Below the pieces are notes generated by a model that was given only the letters and a program-made list of their open reading frames with translations, did no database searches and was not told the origin of the DNA. DNA of 64,000 nucleotides from Aurelia coerulea. Its lineage: Eukaryota; Cnidaria; Scyphozoa; Semaeostomeae; Ulmaridae. The translations under genes were made by a program, and so were the position numbers. This document shows, piece by piece, positions 10,391 to 21,525 of the stretch. Location: assembly GCA_039566865.1 (NCBI GenBank), contig CM076959.1:1409501-1473500 (forward strand). The letters are read 5' to 3'. Numbering within the stretch: the first letter of the stretch is position 1; each line of letters begins with the position of its first letter.

Positions 10391-11494
10391 TATATATTCA
10401 CAAGCTCCCCACAACAGCTTCCCCATCATCCTAACAAATACCCTATATCTAATCATCCATCAAAAGCATAGCAGACTACCCGCTGGGGGCTACTTATCTC
10501 CAGAGGCTGAAATTATGCAACCAGGTTGCCATGTGATTCGGTTATTAGGGTGTTCATTATCTTGCTTTTATTTTACAGATTATGTAATTCAAAAAATCTT
10601 GTTCCTTTCTCGATTATTAATTATTTAGTAGTGGCAGGTGATGTGCCCTTTTTTCCAGTAACGAAGCCAAACAATTTCTGAATCAAAGGAACCTTATGGG
10701 ACTCACGGACCTTTAGCCAACTTTTCAGTCTCAGATACAGTGTGTATCCTTAGCCAATGGCATGTAAATAATTGCTTGGTGATATATTAGCACTTCAAAT
10801 ATCATATTTTAGGCAGAACGTGAAATATTATGAAAATCTACTAATTAGCCTTTATCATATTGGCAGTTTGTTATGACTGACATTATGTACAAAACGCAAG
10901 CCTTAAATTAGGTTAAAAGTGTGCTTCTTTTACAATTTTTCGTCTCTGGAGCGGCATCCCTCTCTCAATTACTCATATTTTGAGATATAAATCCACAAGT
11001 AGTAGCAAGCCTGCCAAAAAATAACATTTAATGGAATCTTTTTGTCTGGAAATATTTTGAAAATTTTATGAGTCAAATGCAAATATTATGGCAAATATTT
11101 TGTTGAACCTCTATTCATGATAGAACACTGTTTATTCCTATATGATGCCTCAAATGGCAAGAGACATGTCCCCAGCAGTGTTAGAGACCACATTGACGAT
11201 TCACGCATTTAGAAAATAAGAAAACAATAAAGAAATATTTGGTACTAAAATGAGAAAATGTTCATGTTGAATTCGTCCAAGTTTCTTACAAAAAATGTAT
11301 GTGCAGATGTATTCTCTTACTGCTACACCTGTTAAAGAGTTAAACTGAAAATGCGCTGCAAGACGTTCTGGGAACAGTTGACATTTATCTTCCTTCTGAG
11401 ATTTGACAAAATGCAAAGAATGACATTTATAAAAATGAAAAAAATAATAATTCTCGACAACCTTTCTTTATTTCATCTCCGTGAGATGTATCTA
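10391..11494. other. No recognisable feature
   Basis: About 1.1 kb of AT-rich sequence without a supported gene, RNA or element boundary. Short ORFs at 11201-11551 overlap on both strands and show no domains. Confidence 0.4.
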
Positions 11495-11921
11495 CCGGGT
11501 ATCCCAAAAAAATGTATATGGATTTGGTTGAGTCCAGCCATGTGGATTTAGCTTCAATCAATGTCTAATTACTCTAAAAATGTTCCTTGATAGTTAACTT
11601 AAACATAGGCACCTCGTTTGTTGGTATTGTTGATGTGAGAGCAGACATGTTAATCTTGAAAGCTTAAATTTGCCCCTTCCTGCAAGGACTGCTTGCCAGA
11701 GCTTTAGCCTTTACCATTTGGCCTAAGCAATTCTCAAGGCAGAGTGGTTAAATCAAAGATAAAAAAAGTGAAAATTGAAAAATATTATATCTTTTTTCAT
11801 TCTGCTTTCCAGAAGTCACCTATGGGGCAGTTTATTTTTCATTGATTTCAGTTCTTAATTTCGATGTGCTTCAGGAACTTGCTTAGGCCAAAAGGCCAAA
11901 GCTCTGGTTTGCGGGTGAATA
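11495..11921. mobile_element. Mariner-like inverted-repeat element (family E), truncated copy 1
   Basis: TA at 11493-11494 is followed by CCGGGTATCCCAAAAAAATG. The left arm matches the complete copy at 62641-63249 through TTTGGCCTAAG. An inverse partner, CTTAGGCCAAAAGGCCAAAG, lies at about 11883-11902, after which similarity is lost before the LINE tail. The outer half of the right arm is missing. Confidence 0.6.
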
Positions 11922-11976
11922 TGAACAATGGTGAAAGAAGATATAAAGCCATTTAATCGGATGCCTCGCTTGAAAA

Positions 11977-14900
11977 TTTTTTTTTTTTTTTTTTTTTTAC
12001 ATTCCAATAAAAGCTTACAATACATATTACCAATACACACTACTTACAAAATACCCTACCCTACTACTTAAACAATGCCATTTGGAGCGAAAACACGTCT
12101 ACCGCATGGCAACATAAAACAGAAGATACGAAACATCACACTAAACATGACTACTGGAAACAAAAATACCACATAAAGCTACACGTGACTACTACTACAG
12201 CTACTACTACTTACAAAAAAAGAAGGAACATTACCTTAAAATGGGGACGTGGTGGTTGTGTGACTTACGGCTGAGTTTTAAATTCCTAATCAAACCGACC
12301 AGTTTGATGGATAAAGCGGAGAGTTAGCAAAAGTATATCTTTATTGATAACATCAGGAAAATCTTTATCACCATACAATAAAATCTGCATTAGAAAATCG
12401 TTTGGAAGATTGATATGTCCAAGTGGTCGTAATAAAGCAGAAACTCCAGCGAGAAGATCTCTACGTGGTACTTCAAATGAAGGACAGAGCAACAAGAAGT
12501 GTTCCGTATCCTCAATGCCATCGTTTGTGGGACACATTGGGTTAATAGTATCTTTGAAATTGTGTTTGAATTTGTGAAAATTCAATTTACTGAGACCAAC
12601 TCTTAGTTGGGTAAGATTCGATAGTCCTTTTGGGTCATGTATTCGAAAGACAGATTTAGGGAGGGGACGAATCTTGGATAGCAGCTTTGTCTTAAAAGCA
12701 GCAATAGATGGTGCAAGTCTAATTTCTGGATCAAGCTTATTCCATTCAGATAAGCAATGAGGATAGAAGCTAGATTGAAATTTTTCTGTCCTTGCCCTTA
12801 TTCGCCCGATGGCATCCTGCTTGCGAAGAGAGTATCGCGACTGCCGCAGTGGTGGTATTGGATCCATAGTATATTCAGGAGTTAAATTATTTATGAACTT
12901 GTAGAATAGAATAAGGCGTCTGCTCCACCTACGGGAGCTCAACGACTCCCAGCCAAGCTCTGCATACAGCTTCTCTCTCGACGTACCCTTCCATGCTCCT
13001 GATGCAGCTAGGGCAGCAGAATACTGAACGGACTCTAACTTTTCCATGAGACTTGGCAACGTTATATTACCACTAAATTCACATACTTTAGCAGGAAGAT
13101 GGTAAATAACGTCTCCGTAGTCCAGGTGGGGTCGAACATAGAGCTTATATATTTCGTTCAGCGTATGTCGGGGGAGATATTTCGAGAGATATCTCAGCAG
13201 ACCGATACTCTTGCGTGATTTATTAATAGCTGCTTTAATATGAGCAGAAAAAGACAATTTTGAATCAAGGATTAGGCCTAAGTGTTTATGCTCATCTACA
13301 TTCTTCACAGGTGTATTGTTAAAAAGAATCACTGGATGGTCAATTTTATTTCTTTTCCTCGAAAACAATATTTCAACGGCTTGCTTCTGTGGATCAGGAT
13401 TAAACGACATCCTCCAGTCATGTGCCCATTGCTTTATCAACTCCAAATCATGGTTCATATCATTGGCAGCTACATTGGAGTTTTTGACGACCGTGAATAG
13501 CGACGTATCATCAGCGAAAAGTTTAACATTACATTTCAAGTTTTCAGTTAGATCATTTATGTACACAAGAAAAAACAAGGGTCCTAAAATAGAACCCTGT
13601 GGTACCCCAGCTGAGATATCTCCCCAAATAGAACATTTCCCGTTCAGAACAGTTCGCTGTTTCCGATCTTTAAGAAAACTTTGAATAAGGGAAAGAAGTT
13701 GTCCCGAAACACCACAGCGTTGAAGTTTATAAACAAGGCCATCATGCCACACCCTATCAAAAGCTTTGGAAATATCAAGATAAACAGAACGAACATCAAG
13801 CGGAGGATTGCAATCAAATGCTTTAAATATGGTGTGCGTTATGGAAATTAGTTGATTAATTGTCGAGTCACCAGGACGAAAACCTGACTGATTTGGATTG
13901 AGTAGTCCGCACGAGACAAGGTGTGAGTATAAAGAATCATACATTAACTTTTCAAGAATTTTTCCAAAAATAGGAAGAAGAGAAATTGGACGGTAGTTAC
14001 CTTTCAAATTTTTCTCATTCTTTTTGTGCACAGGCACAACATTTGCACATTTCCATATTTGGGGAAAATGACCACACCTCAAACAATTTGTGAATATTAT
14101 CTTTAATGGAACAACCAAAGCAGCATCACTTAATTTTATCATTCTCACAGATATTTCATCCCAGCCATGTGCCTTATTAGGATTAAGTGATCTTATAATT
14201 TCCACAATCTTTTCATCAGAAATAACAAAGTCATTTATGAGAGTAGCAGCTACTGGGATATATTGAGGGACTACACTGCCGGTGTTAATCGTCGTACATT
14301 GAAGTATGAAATAGTCGTTAAATAGTTGAGCTTTTTCAGTGAAATCAGTTACAAATAACCCGTTCTCTAGAAGAGGTGGTATTATAGGGATCTTAGCCTT
14401 GTTTAAAACGGTGTTGATTAAAGACCAATAGGTTCTGTTGGAGGTCCCAGGGTTTGCTAATGTGTTCCCTGCCTTAAGAAAAAAATTTCGCTTTGCATCT
14501 TCAATCAGCCTCGTGCCTTCAGTTATCATTTTTTGTATTCCTTCAAGCTTGTGGTCTGGCCGACCACTCCTCACGAAGTTTTTGTAAGCATGATTCTTTT
14601 TCCTCAGAAAATTCTTAACAGTTTGGGTTACCCAGGGGGATTTGCATGGCCTGATCGTTTTAACCTTGTTTGGTATGAAGTTTGAATAAATATTTAGAAG
14701 AACCATATTGAGGAATTTGACCTGTTCATTAGGGCATGCAATCTTATCGAGATGCTGGTGCCAATTGAACATTTCAATACTTTTCATACTTGCCACAGGG
14801 TCTGCCTTGTCATAATACCAAACCTTACGGGTGTGGGGAGGAAGTGCTATATTCGATACAGACAATTTTCCATATACAATTTGATGGTGACATTGTTCAT

Positions 14901-15180
14901 GAAGTGATGACTGAACACCAGAATCAATAACAAGGTTAGGCTGGTCAGTAAGGATTAGATCAATACAAGATTTAGAATCACCCATAAGGTGAGTTGGTTC
15001 TGAAATTAATTGATGAAGGCCAAGTTCAGAAAAAAGTACTCCCTTTTGACTGTACAAAGGAACAAAACCATAGAGTTTCCAGGATTGTTTGAGTTCATAG
15101 CTACATTTCTCGATCTTCAACATACATGCACATACCTTGCATTTCAAAATCCTCCACCTAACACCAAAGATATGAGTTCA
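11977..15180 (-). mobile_element. LINE (CR1/Jockey-group) retrotransposon, 5'-truncated, with poly(A) tail
   Basis: On the minus strand this insertion contains a long open frame for endonuclease remnant and reverse transcriptase (12286-15147), a 3' UTR of about 290 bases and a 22-base poly(A) tract (plus-strand T run 11977-11998). Most of the endonuclease domain is absent, so the 5' end is truncated or rearranged near 15150. This is the least damaged retroelement in the window. No clear target duplication was found. Confidence 0.8.
12286..15147 (-). CDS. LINE ORF2-like reverse transcriptase with partial AP endonuclease
   Basis: The 953-codon frame has no internal stop. Residues about 45-95 show the end of an apurinic-type endonuclease, with SCIDLILTDQP and SLHEQCHHQI, which normally nicks the target DNA. 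The reverse transcriptase follows at about 365-560: YRPISLLP (385-392), the catalytic Asp in YLDISKAFD (458), AGVPQGSILGP (513-523) and FADD (544-547). The C-terminus has LDYGDVIYHL and a Cys/His cluster, C872-H883-C888, in a context common to this LINE group. The frame as given opens on TTG; the first ATG is eight codons later and the reading frame is open up to a stop at 15178-15180, so the true N-terminus is missing. Function: target-primed reverse transcription of its own mRNA in the nucleus. The domain set is clear; clade (CR1/Jockey group) is inferred. Probably immobile because the endonuclease is truncated. Confidence 0.88.
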   Translation of the reverse strand: MKCKVCACMLKIEKCSYELKQSWKLYGFVPLYSQKGVLFSELGLHQLISEPTHLMGDSKSCIDLILTDQPNLVIDSGVQSSLHEQCHHQIVYGKLSVSNIALPPHTRKVWYYDKADPVASMKSIEMFNWHQHLDKIACPNEQVKFLNMVLLNIYSNFIPNKVKTIRPCKSPWVTQTVKNFLRKKNHAYKNFVRSGRPDHKLEGIQKMITEGTRLIEDAKRNFFLKAGNTLANPGTSNRTYWSLINTVLNKAKIPIIPPLLENGLFVTDFTEKAQLFNDYFILQCTTINTGSVVPQYIPVAATLINDFVISDEKIVEIIRSLNPNKAHGWDEISVRMIKLSDAALVVPLKIIFTNCLRCGHFPQIWKCANVVPVHKKNEKNLKGNYRPISLLPIFGKILEKLMYDSLYSHLVSCGLLNPNQSGFRPGDSTINQLISITHTIFKAFDCNPPLDVRSVYLDISKAFDRVWHDGLVYKLQRCGVSGQLLSLIQSFLKDRKQRTVLNGKCSIWGDISAGVPQGSILGPLFFLVYINDLTENLKCNVKLFADDTSLFTVVKNSNVAANDMNHDLELIKQWAHDWRMSFNPDPQKQAVEILFSRKRNKIDHPVILFNNTPVKNVDEHKHLGLILDSKLSFSAHIKAAINKSRKSIGLLRYLSKYLPRHTLNEIYKLYVRPHLDYGDVIYHLPAKVCEFSGNITLPSLMEKLESVQYSAALAASGAWKGTSREKLYAELGWESLSSRRWSRRLILFYKFINNLTPEYTMDPIPPLRQSRYSLRKQDAIGRIRARTEKFQSSFYPHCLSEWNKLDPEIRLAPSIAAFKTKLLSKIRPLPKSVFRIHDPKGLSNLTQLRVGLSKLNFHKFKHNFKDTINPMCPTNDGIEDTEHFLLLCPSFEVPRRDLLAGVSALLRPLGHINLPNDFLMQILLYGDKDFPDVINKDILLLTLRFIHQTGRFD

Positions 15181-15351
15181 TAAGGTCAACATTTGGAGTG
15201 CACATAACATTTCGCAAAAGAATTTTCAACTTTGAATTATAGTTTTTATTTTTGAAAAGAATTAGACCTTGTATCGCTTCAGTTGTTCTCGAAATGACCT
15301 TTCTTCTTAGGAATTGGTCCGTGCATTGCGTTCCATCCCAGGTATTTTGTA

Positions 15352-16365
15352 GGGTAGAGTGGGGGTAATGTGGGTTTAAAATGAGCAAAATCTCAAAATA
15401 GATAGCTGGTAAAACAAGACTAAAATGCAAAACATTTCAAAAGTTTCGTAGACATTCAATGCTTCTTCTTTCTTGGGAAAAAATCTCAGCTCTGACAAAG
15501 GCAGTTAAATATTTTTAAAACATTTTCTCTTTTGGCAACAAAAATAGGCCGACTTTTTCCAACGAGCGGGAAAAGTGGGTCTATTTCAAAACTTGTACAA
15601 AATCGGCATATGAAAGGACGCTGATTAAAAAATTAATGGATTTACATTTCCCAACTATTCTCTATTCAAAAAAACCACAATCTTTGTCTTTTATCGCAAG
15701 CAATCCCGTGCCCGCAACGAGAATAAAACTACGGCCATTATGCTGTTATCCACCATCGTTGCGACTTGCAAGTCAGTGATCGAATTTGATAATAAAAGTC
15801 AAATAAAGATGTTTGCAGTATGTTTACTCCAATTTATTGGTTACAAGACAGCAACTGCGGTAATAGGAAACCCATTTTCTCATTTTAGACTGAAAATAAC
15901 GTGGCAAGGTGAATATAAGTGCGAAAATTTTAAGCAATTCATGGCTTCGTTGAATTTGAATTATGGCTGAATTCTCAGTAGGCCCACATTACCCCACCTG
16001 GTAAAAAAATAAAAATAAAAAGAACAATCGCGTCAATGACTTCGAAATAAACGTTATTCTATTTCTAAAAGACTAAACTCTCACCTCATGGTCATTAAAT
16101 TGACCAGAAAAGCAAAACAACAGTGGCACGAGAAAGTTTTCCTGAGCTTTGAAATTCTTGCACAATAGGCCGCTCAGTAAATTTATTTTATAGAACGAAT
16201 GGAGATATATCTAAGACGAATGTTTTATGTAAGAAGGCAGTTTATTATGCAGACATTAAAAGGAAAATAGCCAGTCTTTCTTGCATTTAACTAGGAAGGA
16301 TATTTCTAGCGAAAAGCTCAGTAGACCCAATTTACCCCGTAGACCCACATTACCCCACCCTACCC
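15352..16365. mobile_element. TA-flanked element with GGGTAATGTGGGTC motifs (family O)
   Basis: TA at 15350-15351 and 16366-16367 bound a 1014-bp element whose ends GGGTAGAGTGGGGGTAATG and CATTACCCCACCCTACCC are inverse copies. The motif TAGACCCACATTACCCC and variants recur near the right end (16318-16354) and once inside (about 15978). The layout closely parallels family P at 21526-22887, although the motif differs. Internal open frames show no transposase signature. Confidence 0.65.
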
Positions 16366-16479
16366 TATCAAAGACAAGGAAAAGGAGCACGTGCAGGTTT
16401 CTTTTGTAGGTGTGGCACAACTTTATCATTCTTACCACACTTTTACTATATTCATTTAATCAGGGCATGGTTTGGCCCT

Positions 16480-16799
16480 TTGGTTTGGCCCATGTGTATA
16501 ATTCTTTTTAAAGACAAAACAACTGAAAACTAAATTTTACAGGTGGTGCTTTGAAAAGTCTCCATCATAAAAATCATGGTTAGGCCCTTTGTCAAAACCT
16601 CTGGTTTCGGGTGCACTGTAAATTTTGACTTTGCAAACTTGTATCATCTCCGGTGTTTGGTGTACGATGTTTAAATGCAAGGTATGTGCATCTAAGTTGA
16701 AGATTGATATATCTAGCTGTGAATTCGGAGAGTAATGATATCTTATCGTTTTGTTCCGATTTCCATTAAAAAGAGGGTACTTTTTTCCGAGACACCCGG
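16480..16799. mobile_element. Mariner-like right arm (family F, copy 2)
   Basis: The arm matches 9240-10388 without the family A insertion, ending GAGACACCCGG and TA (16800-16801). It provides the unoccupied version of the copy 1 target site near 16676-16690. The left arm was not found. Confidence 0.6.
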
Positions 16800-16985
16800 T
16801 ATATTGTTGCTTTCGCTAAGCACTAACTGATTTATTGTGAAGATTTTAACTCAAAGTGTTCATAAGAAAAATACAAGCGTTGCTTAGGCCCTCATCAAAA
16901 AGAGGCAGAAATAACCACTTCAAAATGGTGGCGTTTGATTATGAGTCGTTGTTAGCAGCGTTCGGCAGCCTTCAATAGCGATAAC

Positions 16986-17218
16986 GGCTAGTCTGCACTT
17001 TAGCGGACCAGCTTTCAATATTGGGACGTTATGTGTCATGGGTTAAGGGCCAGAGTCAGGGTTAGGTTTTGGAAAATGGGTTTTTAGGATAAGTTGGGTT
17101 AGCTAGGGTTAGTTAGGGTAGTTAGCTAGGGTTAGGTTAGGGTTAGGTTAGGGTATTTAGTTATATACATACCCGAGCGATAGGACATAAAGCTAGACCG
17201 CTAATGTGCAGTCATTCC
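16986..17218. mobile_element. 233-bp MITE with 8-bp target duplication carrying telomere-like repeats
   Basis: Ends GGCTAGTCTGCACTTTAGCGG and the inverse of GGAATGACTGCACATTAGCGG, extended by a CAGCTTT/AAGCTAG match. It is flanked by GCGATAAC at 16978-16985 and 17219-17226. The uninterrupted target, CAATAGCGATAACTACG, is present in each satellite unit. An 8-bp duplication fits hAT, P or Merlin elements; the GG start hints at Merlin, but this is not settled. The middle consists of TTAGGG-type repeats. Confidence 0.7.
17058..17154 (+). repeat. Interstitial telomere-like repeat (TTAGGG/TTAGG)
   Basis: Irregular copies of TTAGGG and TTAGG with GTTAGC interruptions, for example GGGTTAGGTTAGGGTTAGG at 17130-17148. 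The order of variants is not that of an intact telomere. It lies wholly within the 233-bp MITE. Confidence 0.75.
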
Positions 17219-17250
17219 GCGATAACTACGGCCATATAATCAGTTTACGA

Positions 17251-18426
17251 AACCATAGCACTTCTTTCCTTTTAGGTATTGAATATTTTTTCTCTGAACA
17301 ATGTAACTGCACTTGAGCTATGCTAGCGTTGTATTGGATCCAATTGTAAATATCTGTGCAGTGGCGTAACGGAGTCGGGACCCTTAGTAATTAGCTATAC
17401 AGGCGCCCCAGAGGCAACACATAAATAGACAAAAGTTTGCAAAATTTCAAAAATTTAAACGGCGTTTTTATCGGAAAAATCAGTTATCAGCGGTTAGATT
17501 GTCGGAAAACGCACCTTCCGTAGGACATTCGTAATGGATTGGAGAAAGAAATGGACGGTGGTTGACGATAGCTAACCAACGAAATTTTTTGTCAAGTCAC
17601 CCCCTAAACGTTCATGTTCTCTTGAAGATAACGAAACATTTATTAAGCAAAGTAAAAACAACGGCTTGATACCTATTTACTCCTTACCTTCAGATCGAAA
17701 CGGTTAAAATAAAGTGGGTAAAGGACCAGGATGAGGGGTACCATTCTCGCCAAAAACGGGGCGCCAAGCTGCTTTCTGAAACAGTCACTGCTCTTTATGC
17801 ACACTCTTTTTGCAGAAGAGGTGGAATTTCTACTAATGTTGAAGAACTACTACTGACTACTTTATCGAGCTACTTGCTTGAACATGTTGTTCATAACGTT
17901 TCCACTCTTCTCTGTTTTGCATCATTTTCTTTCAAATGACCTTCTCACCACCCGTGTCATTTCTTAACTGGGAGCTGGCCTTGTTGATCTTGGTTATGGT
18001 CTGCCTTGTGTCCTCTTTCCTTGTTTTGGTTCTCGTTGTCACGAGTATAATAAATGGCCTAAAAGCGACTTGTAATCAAGAAACCATACTTCGGATAAAT
18101 TAATACCAACGACATTCTCCAACGCCCTAACTCCACCAAAAAAACAAACCTTCCCCCAAAACGATAAACAACCTCACTCAATTACGTTGCGTTACAAGTC
18201 ACACCTTCAATAAATTAACGATGTGTGTCCAGTCCTCTTGGGGCCTCTACTCAATAGTCAGTTCACTACAATATAAGATACTAGAAGACAATACAACAAA
18301 CAAAACACGGGAAAAAAACAACACAATACACGACTGAACATAAATGTGTGACACTCGTAGCAACAAATTTTGTGCCTTTTCAGCAGTTTGTTCCACAATA
18401 TTTATTGTAAAATTCTCGACGAATAG
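17251..18426. other. No recognisable feature
   Basis: About 1.2 kb without a supported gene or repeat. Short open frames on both strands near 18250-18450 have no recognisable domain. Confidence 0.4.
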
Positions 18427-18432
18427 AGAAAT

Positions 18433-18760
18433 GGTAACACCAAGCATTCAACTCGGGACCTTGTGCTATCTACACTCCTGGACAAAAGTTATGAGACGGC
18501 AGAACGATTGGACGCTTTCTCAAGCTCAAAGTGGTCCCCTTCCCCCTAATCAATGTTGTTTGAGGCTGGAACACGCTGACTGTCACCAAAAAAACAATTC
18601 GGGAATCATTGTTGAACAACATTGACAGCGGGAGAGGGAGTTTGCAAATATAAAATCCATTTATTATTGAAAATACAATTCAACAATTAAAAACGATAGA
18701 GTCTCATAACCTTTTGTCCAGGATTGTAGGCAGACGTTCTACCGACTGAGCTGTATCACC
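18433..18760 (-). pseudogene. tRNA-like sequence (72 nt) split by a Tc1-like MITE
   Basis: Read on the minus strand without the 254-bp insert and one TA, 72 nucleotides remain. Acceptor halves GGTGATA and TGTTACC pair in all seven positions (two wobbles). The A box is CAGCTCAGTCGGTAGAA, the T arm CCGAG-TTGAATG-CTTGG pairs fully, and the variable region is five bases. The D stem and the anticodon stem each have one mismatch. The anticodon loop would be CTAGATA (AGA). tRNA-Ser normally has a long variable arm, so this is a decayed tRNA gene or the head of a tRNA-derived SINE. The insertion falls in the anticodon loop, so no tRNA can be made. Confidence 0.6.
18473..18726. mobile_element. 254-bp Tc1-like MITE
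   Basis: TA at 18471-18472 and 18727-18728 bound ends CACTCCTGGACAAAAGTTAT and the inverse of CAATCCTGGACAAAAGGTTA, continuing to GAGAC. The TA duplication and CTGGACAAAA ends are typical of Tc1-group elements. No ORF. A longer element with related ends (CGGACAAAACTC) is at 48866-50528. Confidence 0.75.
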
Positions 18761-18764
18761 TCAC

Positions 18765-19970
18765 TTACTGTAGCAAGCATAGTTGGTAGATATCCATGTC
18801 AGTGTGGTTACACATTTCCAATGAATGTAAGCAGTATCTCCTTCAAAGTTTTACTTATTCTTGGCAAGTCTCCATAGAGTTTTTGTTGGTGATTATCTTT
18901 TACACAGTATGTCCAATGCTGCTCTTAACATCTTTGTGTATACTCACGGCTTATTTATATTTTCTAAATTCAATATTAACTAAACTCGTATTCTGGGAAA
19001 GAAGGCCGTTTCCTTTTCATGCCATCTAAGGGTTGAATTTGAGCAGGTTTATCGATCTTCTTTTTGACATAAAAACGCCGTGGTGAAACCGCCACCAACA
19101 TCTCAAAATACAATTTAGCCTGCCGCTGTCGGATAAAATAAAGTTTTTGAAAATCGTTTTATTGGTTATGGACATGTAAGAAATCAAACGATAATACATC
19201 ATTTTGGGACACCCGTTATATGCTTGAAATTAGCTACTTGTGACTTTCAGCATGAATGAATGACTCTCAGTGACATTCCCTATGGACACTGAATATTAAG
19301 AAGGAAATTTAAAACCTGTGTTTCGAGCAGTGTCATTTAAGAAATATAGTATGTTTTAGCTAATAACGCAAAATGTGTAAATCAAATTTGAAATTTTAAG
19401 CTCTAACTGATAAATCAGGCAATCAAGGATTTAAAAAGCCAATTTATTTTTTGCAGCAAGAATGAGATTATATTTTGATATCATGTCTTCAATTTTCAGG
19501 GTATCCTTCATAAACAGGCAGCAAGTAAAAGGGATCACTATAGCAAATCATATTATCTACCGGAGGAGCCAGAAAATCTTCCCACTTTTGAAACTTCGTA
19601 GCACCATAAATACCAAGCAGCTACCAAATATTTTCAATGTCATGGCAATAGATGTGCAGACGATATCTCTCACCCATGAGAAATTGCATGTTCTCTGTTG
19701 TTCTGAACGAGGAGTCCTTTATGATTTGATCAAGCATTTTAGGCCTTTTTCAGTCATTTTGCAAACATCAAGTTTTGTAAACTTGAATTTATCAATTTTT
19801 CCAGTGCTTGTAAGAAGGTGAGAAAAATGAAAAAAATGCTTCAATCTTTTGGTTGTCAAGCAAATATTTGTTCATTCCGATCCATTCAGTGCTCTTGATG
19901 CTATGAACTTTCAAAAGTGGGAACTTTCTTCTAGCTCACACGGTATGAGCAAATGCAAATCCATTTCAAG
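18765..19970. other. Mostly featureless; a lone mariner-type end near 19203-19218
   Basis: The only landmark is TTTTGGGACACCCGTTATA, a mariner-type right terminus without a partner. A 119-codon open frame at 19462-19821 has no recognisable domain. Confidence 0.35.
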
Positions 19971-19973
19971 ATA

Positions 19974-20497
19974 GCATAGGTTCCAAATCTTTAAAAAGGC
20001 TGGTGTAAAATTGAGTGACCTATTTCTTTGAACTGAATGACTTCAAAGAAACTTTTGCTATTTCTCTATAATTCTATTGTTGGACTTTTCTGAAATCTTT
20101 AATAGTTTCAGAATTACAGTGTTTTCTTCCTTCTCAAGAGTTCAAGAAAAAAATTCAAAAAAACTTAAAACCATCGTAATTTCTAAGCTGTTAGACGCAA
20201 CATGAAGTAATTTCGAAGAGAAATATAATTTATGGATGCCTACAATATGGTATCAAGCAAAAGTCTGTCACTCATCTGGTTTATGATTTAGAAATTTGAT
20301 GACGTCACATCCTAAAATAGGCTGATATGTAAAATGCCCTGTAACTTTGAAAAGTATTCACATTTTCTGGAAAATCCAACGGTAGAATTATAGATAAATA
20401 TCAAAATTTTCTTTCAAGCCATTCAATCAGAAGAAATAGCTCATTGAAATTTACACCTACCTGTTTACGCCGAGTCAAAGATTTGGAACCTATACTT
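19974..20497. mobile_element. Inverted-repeat MITE family M, copy 1
   Basis: Ends GCATAGGTTCCAAATCTTTAA and, in inverse, GTATAGGTTCCAAATCTTTG. The interior includes AAATTTGATGACGTCA. Copies of similar length and end structure are at 40744-41256 and 53851-54353. The sub-terminal sequence (TGGTGTAAAATT, then TTGAA-rich) is also inverted, so the element is a long imperfect palindrome. No ORF of note. Confidence 0.65.
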
Positions 20498-20544
20498 TTC
20501 AAGATTCTGTGACCTGTATAACATTGTGAAACGTCTAACTGTTT

Positions 20545-20880
20545 TTAGGTCACTCGGAATCCCGGTGGGGGGGGGGGGGGGGGGTACTTGGCCAGGTTTT
20601 GGTCAGGAACTTGCCAACAAAGCTTCAAACATATACCTGTTCCTTTTACCAATTTTCCGAAAAAGTATTCCCGACCTTATACCAATTTTCCGAGGAAGTA
20701 CACCCGGCCTTATACCAATTTTCCAAAAATGTATACCCGACACTAAACTTGTACAAAAATCACGACAATCAATACATTTCTAAAATCATGAACATCGACA
20801 CCCTTCCCGATGGCACGTCCACGTACTCAAAGTCTGTGTATCCCCCCCCCCCCCTTCAGGCTCGGTATTCGCTGTGCCAA
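20545..20880. mobile_element. Family T G-run/C-run element, copy 1
   Basis: A run of about 18 G followed by TACTTGGCCAGGTTTTGGTCA opens it, and a run of about 14 C closes it near 20841-20855. Related elements with GGGTACTTGACC starts are at 39978-40310 and 61083-61512. A 34-bp tandem repeat (ACCAATTTTCCGAAAAAGTA and variants) runs 20646-20745. Ends are approximate. Confidence 0.5.
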
Positions 20881-21525
20881 TAGACTTAGGAAAATTTAGC
20901 CCATCCAATAGTCATCAATTTGGGGCTGAAAAGGTTACCATAAACCCAGTTACTCCTAGCTGATTCATTTAAAGTCCGTCTCGCATCAGATGTCACGTGA
21001 AATTTGCGAAAAAGCAAAATAATTGCCCATGCAAGACTTCTTAATTGCTTTTGTTCGTGAAAATTTTCAGGTGACATCTAATTTGAGAATGTAATTTCAA
21101 GAAAGTTTCTTGATTTCTAAAAGAAATCAACTCTATTATGAATTTCAATCATGCAGAAATTGTGTGTGCAATTTGTAAGATTCAAGATAATTCCAAAATG
21201 GGGCATCGAATTAATTTTGACATTTTCGCAAGGATTTAGATGCTTAAGCGTTTCGAAAATGATGTAATACCCAAAACCTGCCAAAGCCACTGTCTTTTAA
21301 TTTCCCTGTCAAGGTCAAAACCATGAAATCAGAATTGGTGAGACCAATTTATAAACTTTGCCTGCTGGAAATCCACAGAACAGTCCATGATTTGTACAGC
21401 AATGGAAAAGAGAATAGGAACAGTTTCCTGGTGGTCCACTGTTTGGGGCCGGATATTTTGCGTGCAAAAATAACTGTTCTTCATAATTGTCAAGGCACTC
21501 ATTTTCACGTTGTTTACGCGAACTA

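Larger units (their letters stand above)
16804..17250. mobile_element. Dispersed element family D, copy 1, containing a nested MITE
   Basis: Begins TTGTTGCTTTCGCTAAGCAC directly after the family F terminus and includes GGCGTTTGATTATGAGTCGTTG and AATAGCGATAAC. The same sequence occurs in inverse at about 50960-51415 and forms the last third of each satellite unit at 43264-46340. The copy is split at GCGATAAC by a 233-bp insertion. Boundaries are approximate. Confidence 0.6.

Noticed and set aside
15158..16438. ORFs within the family O element as a transposase
   Set aside because: Frames are under 95 codons and show no DDE/D signature.
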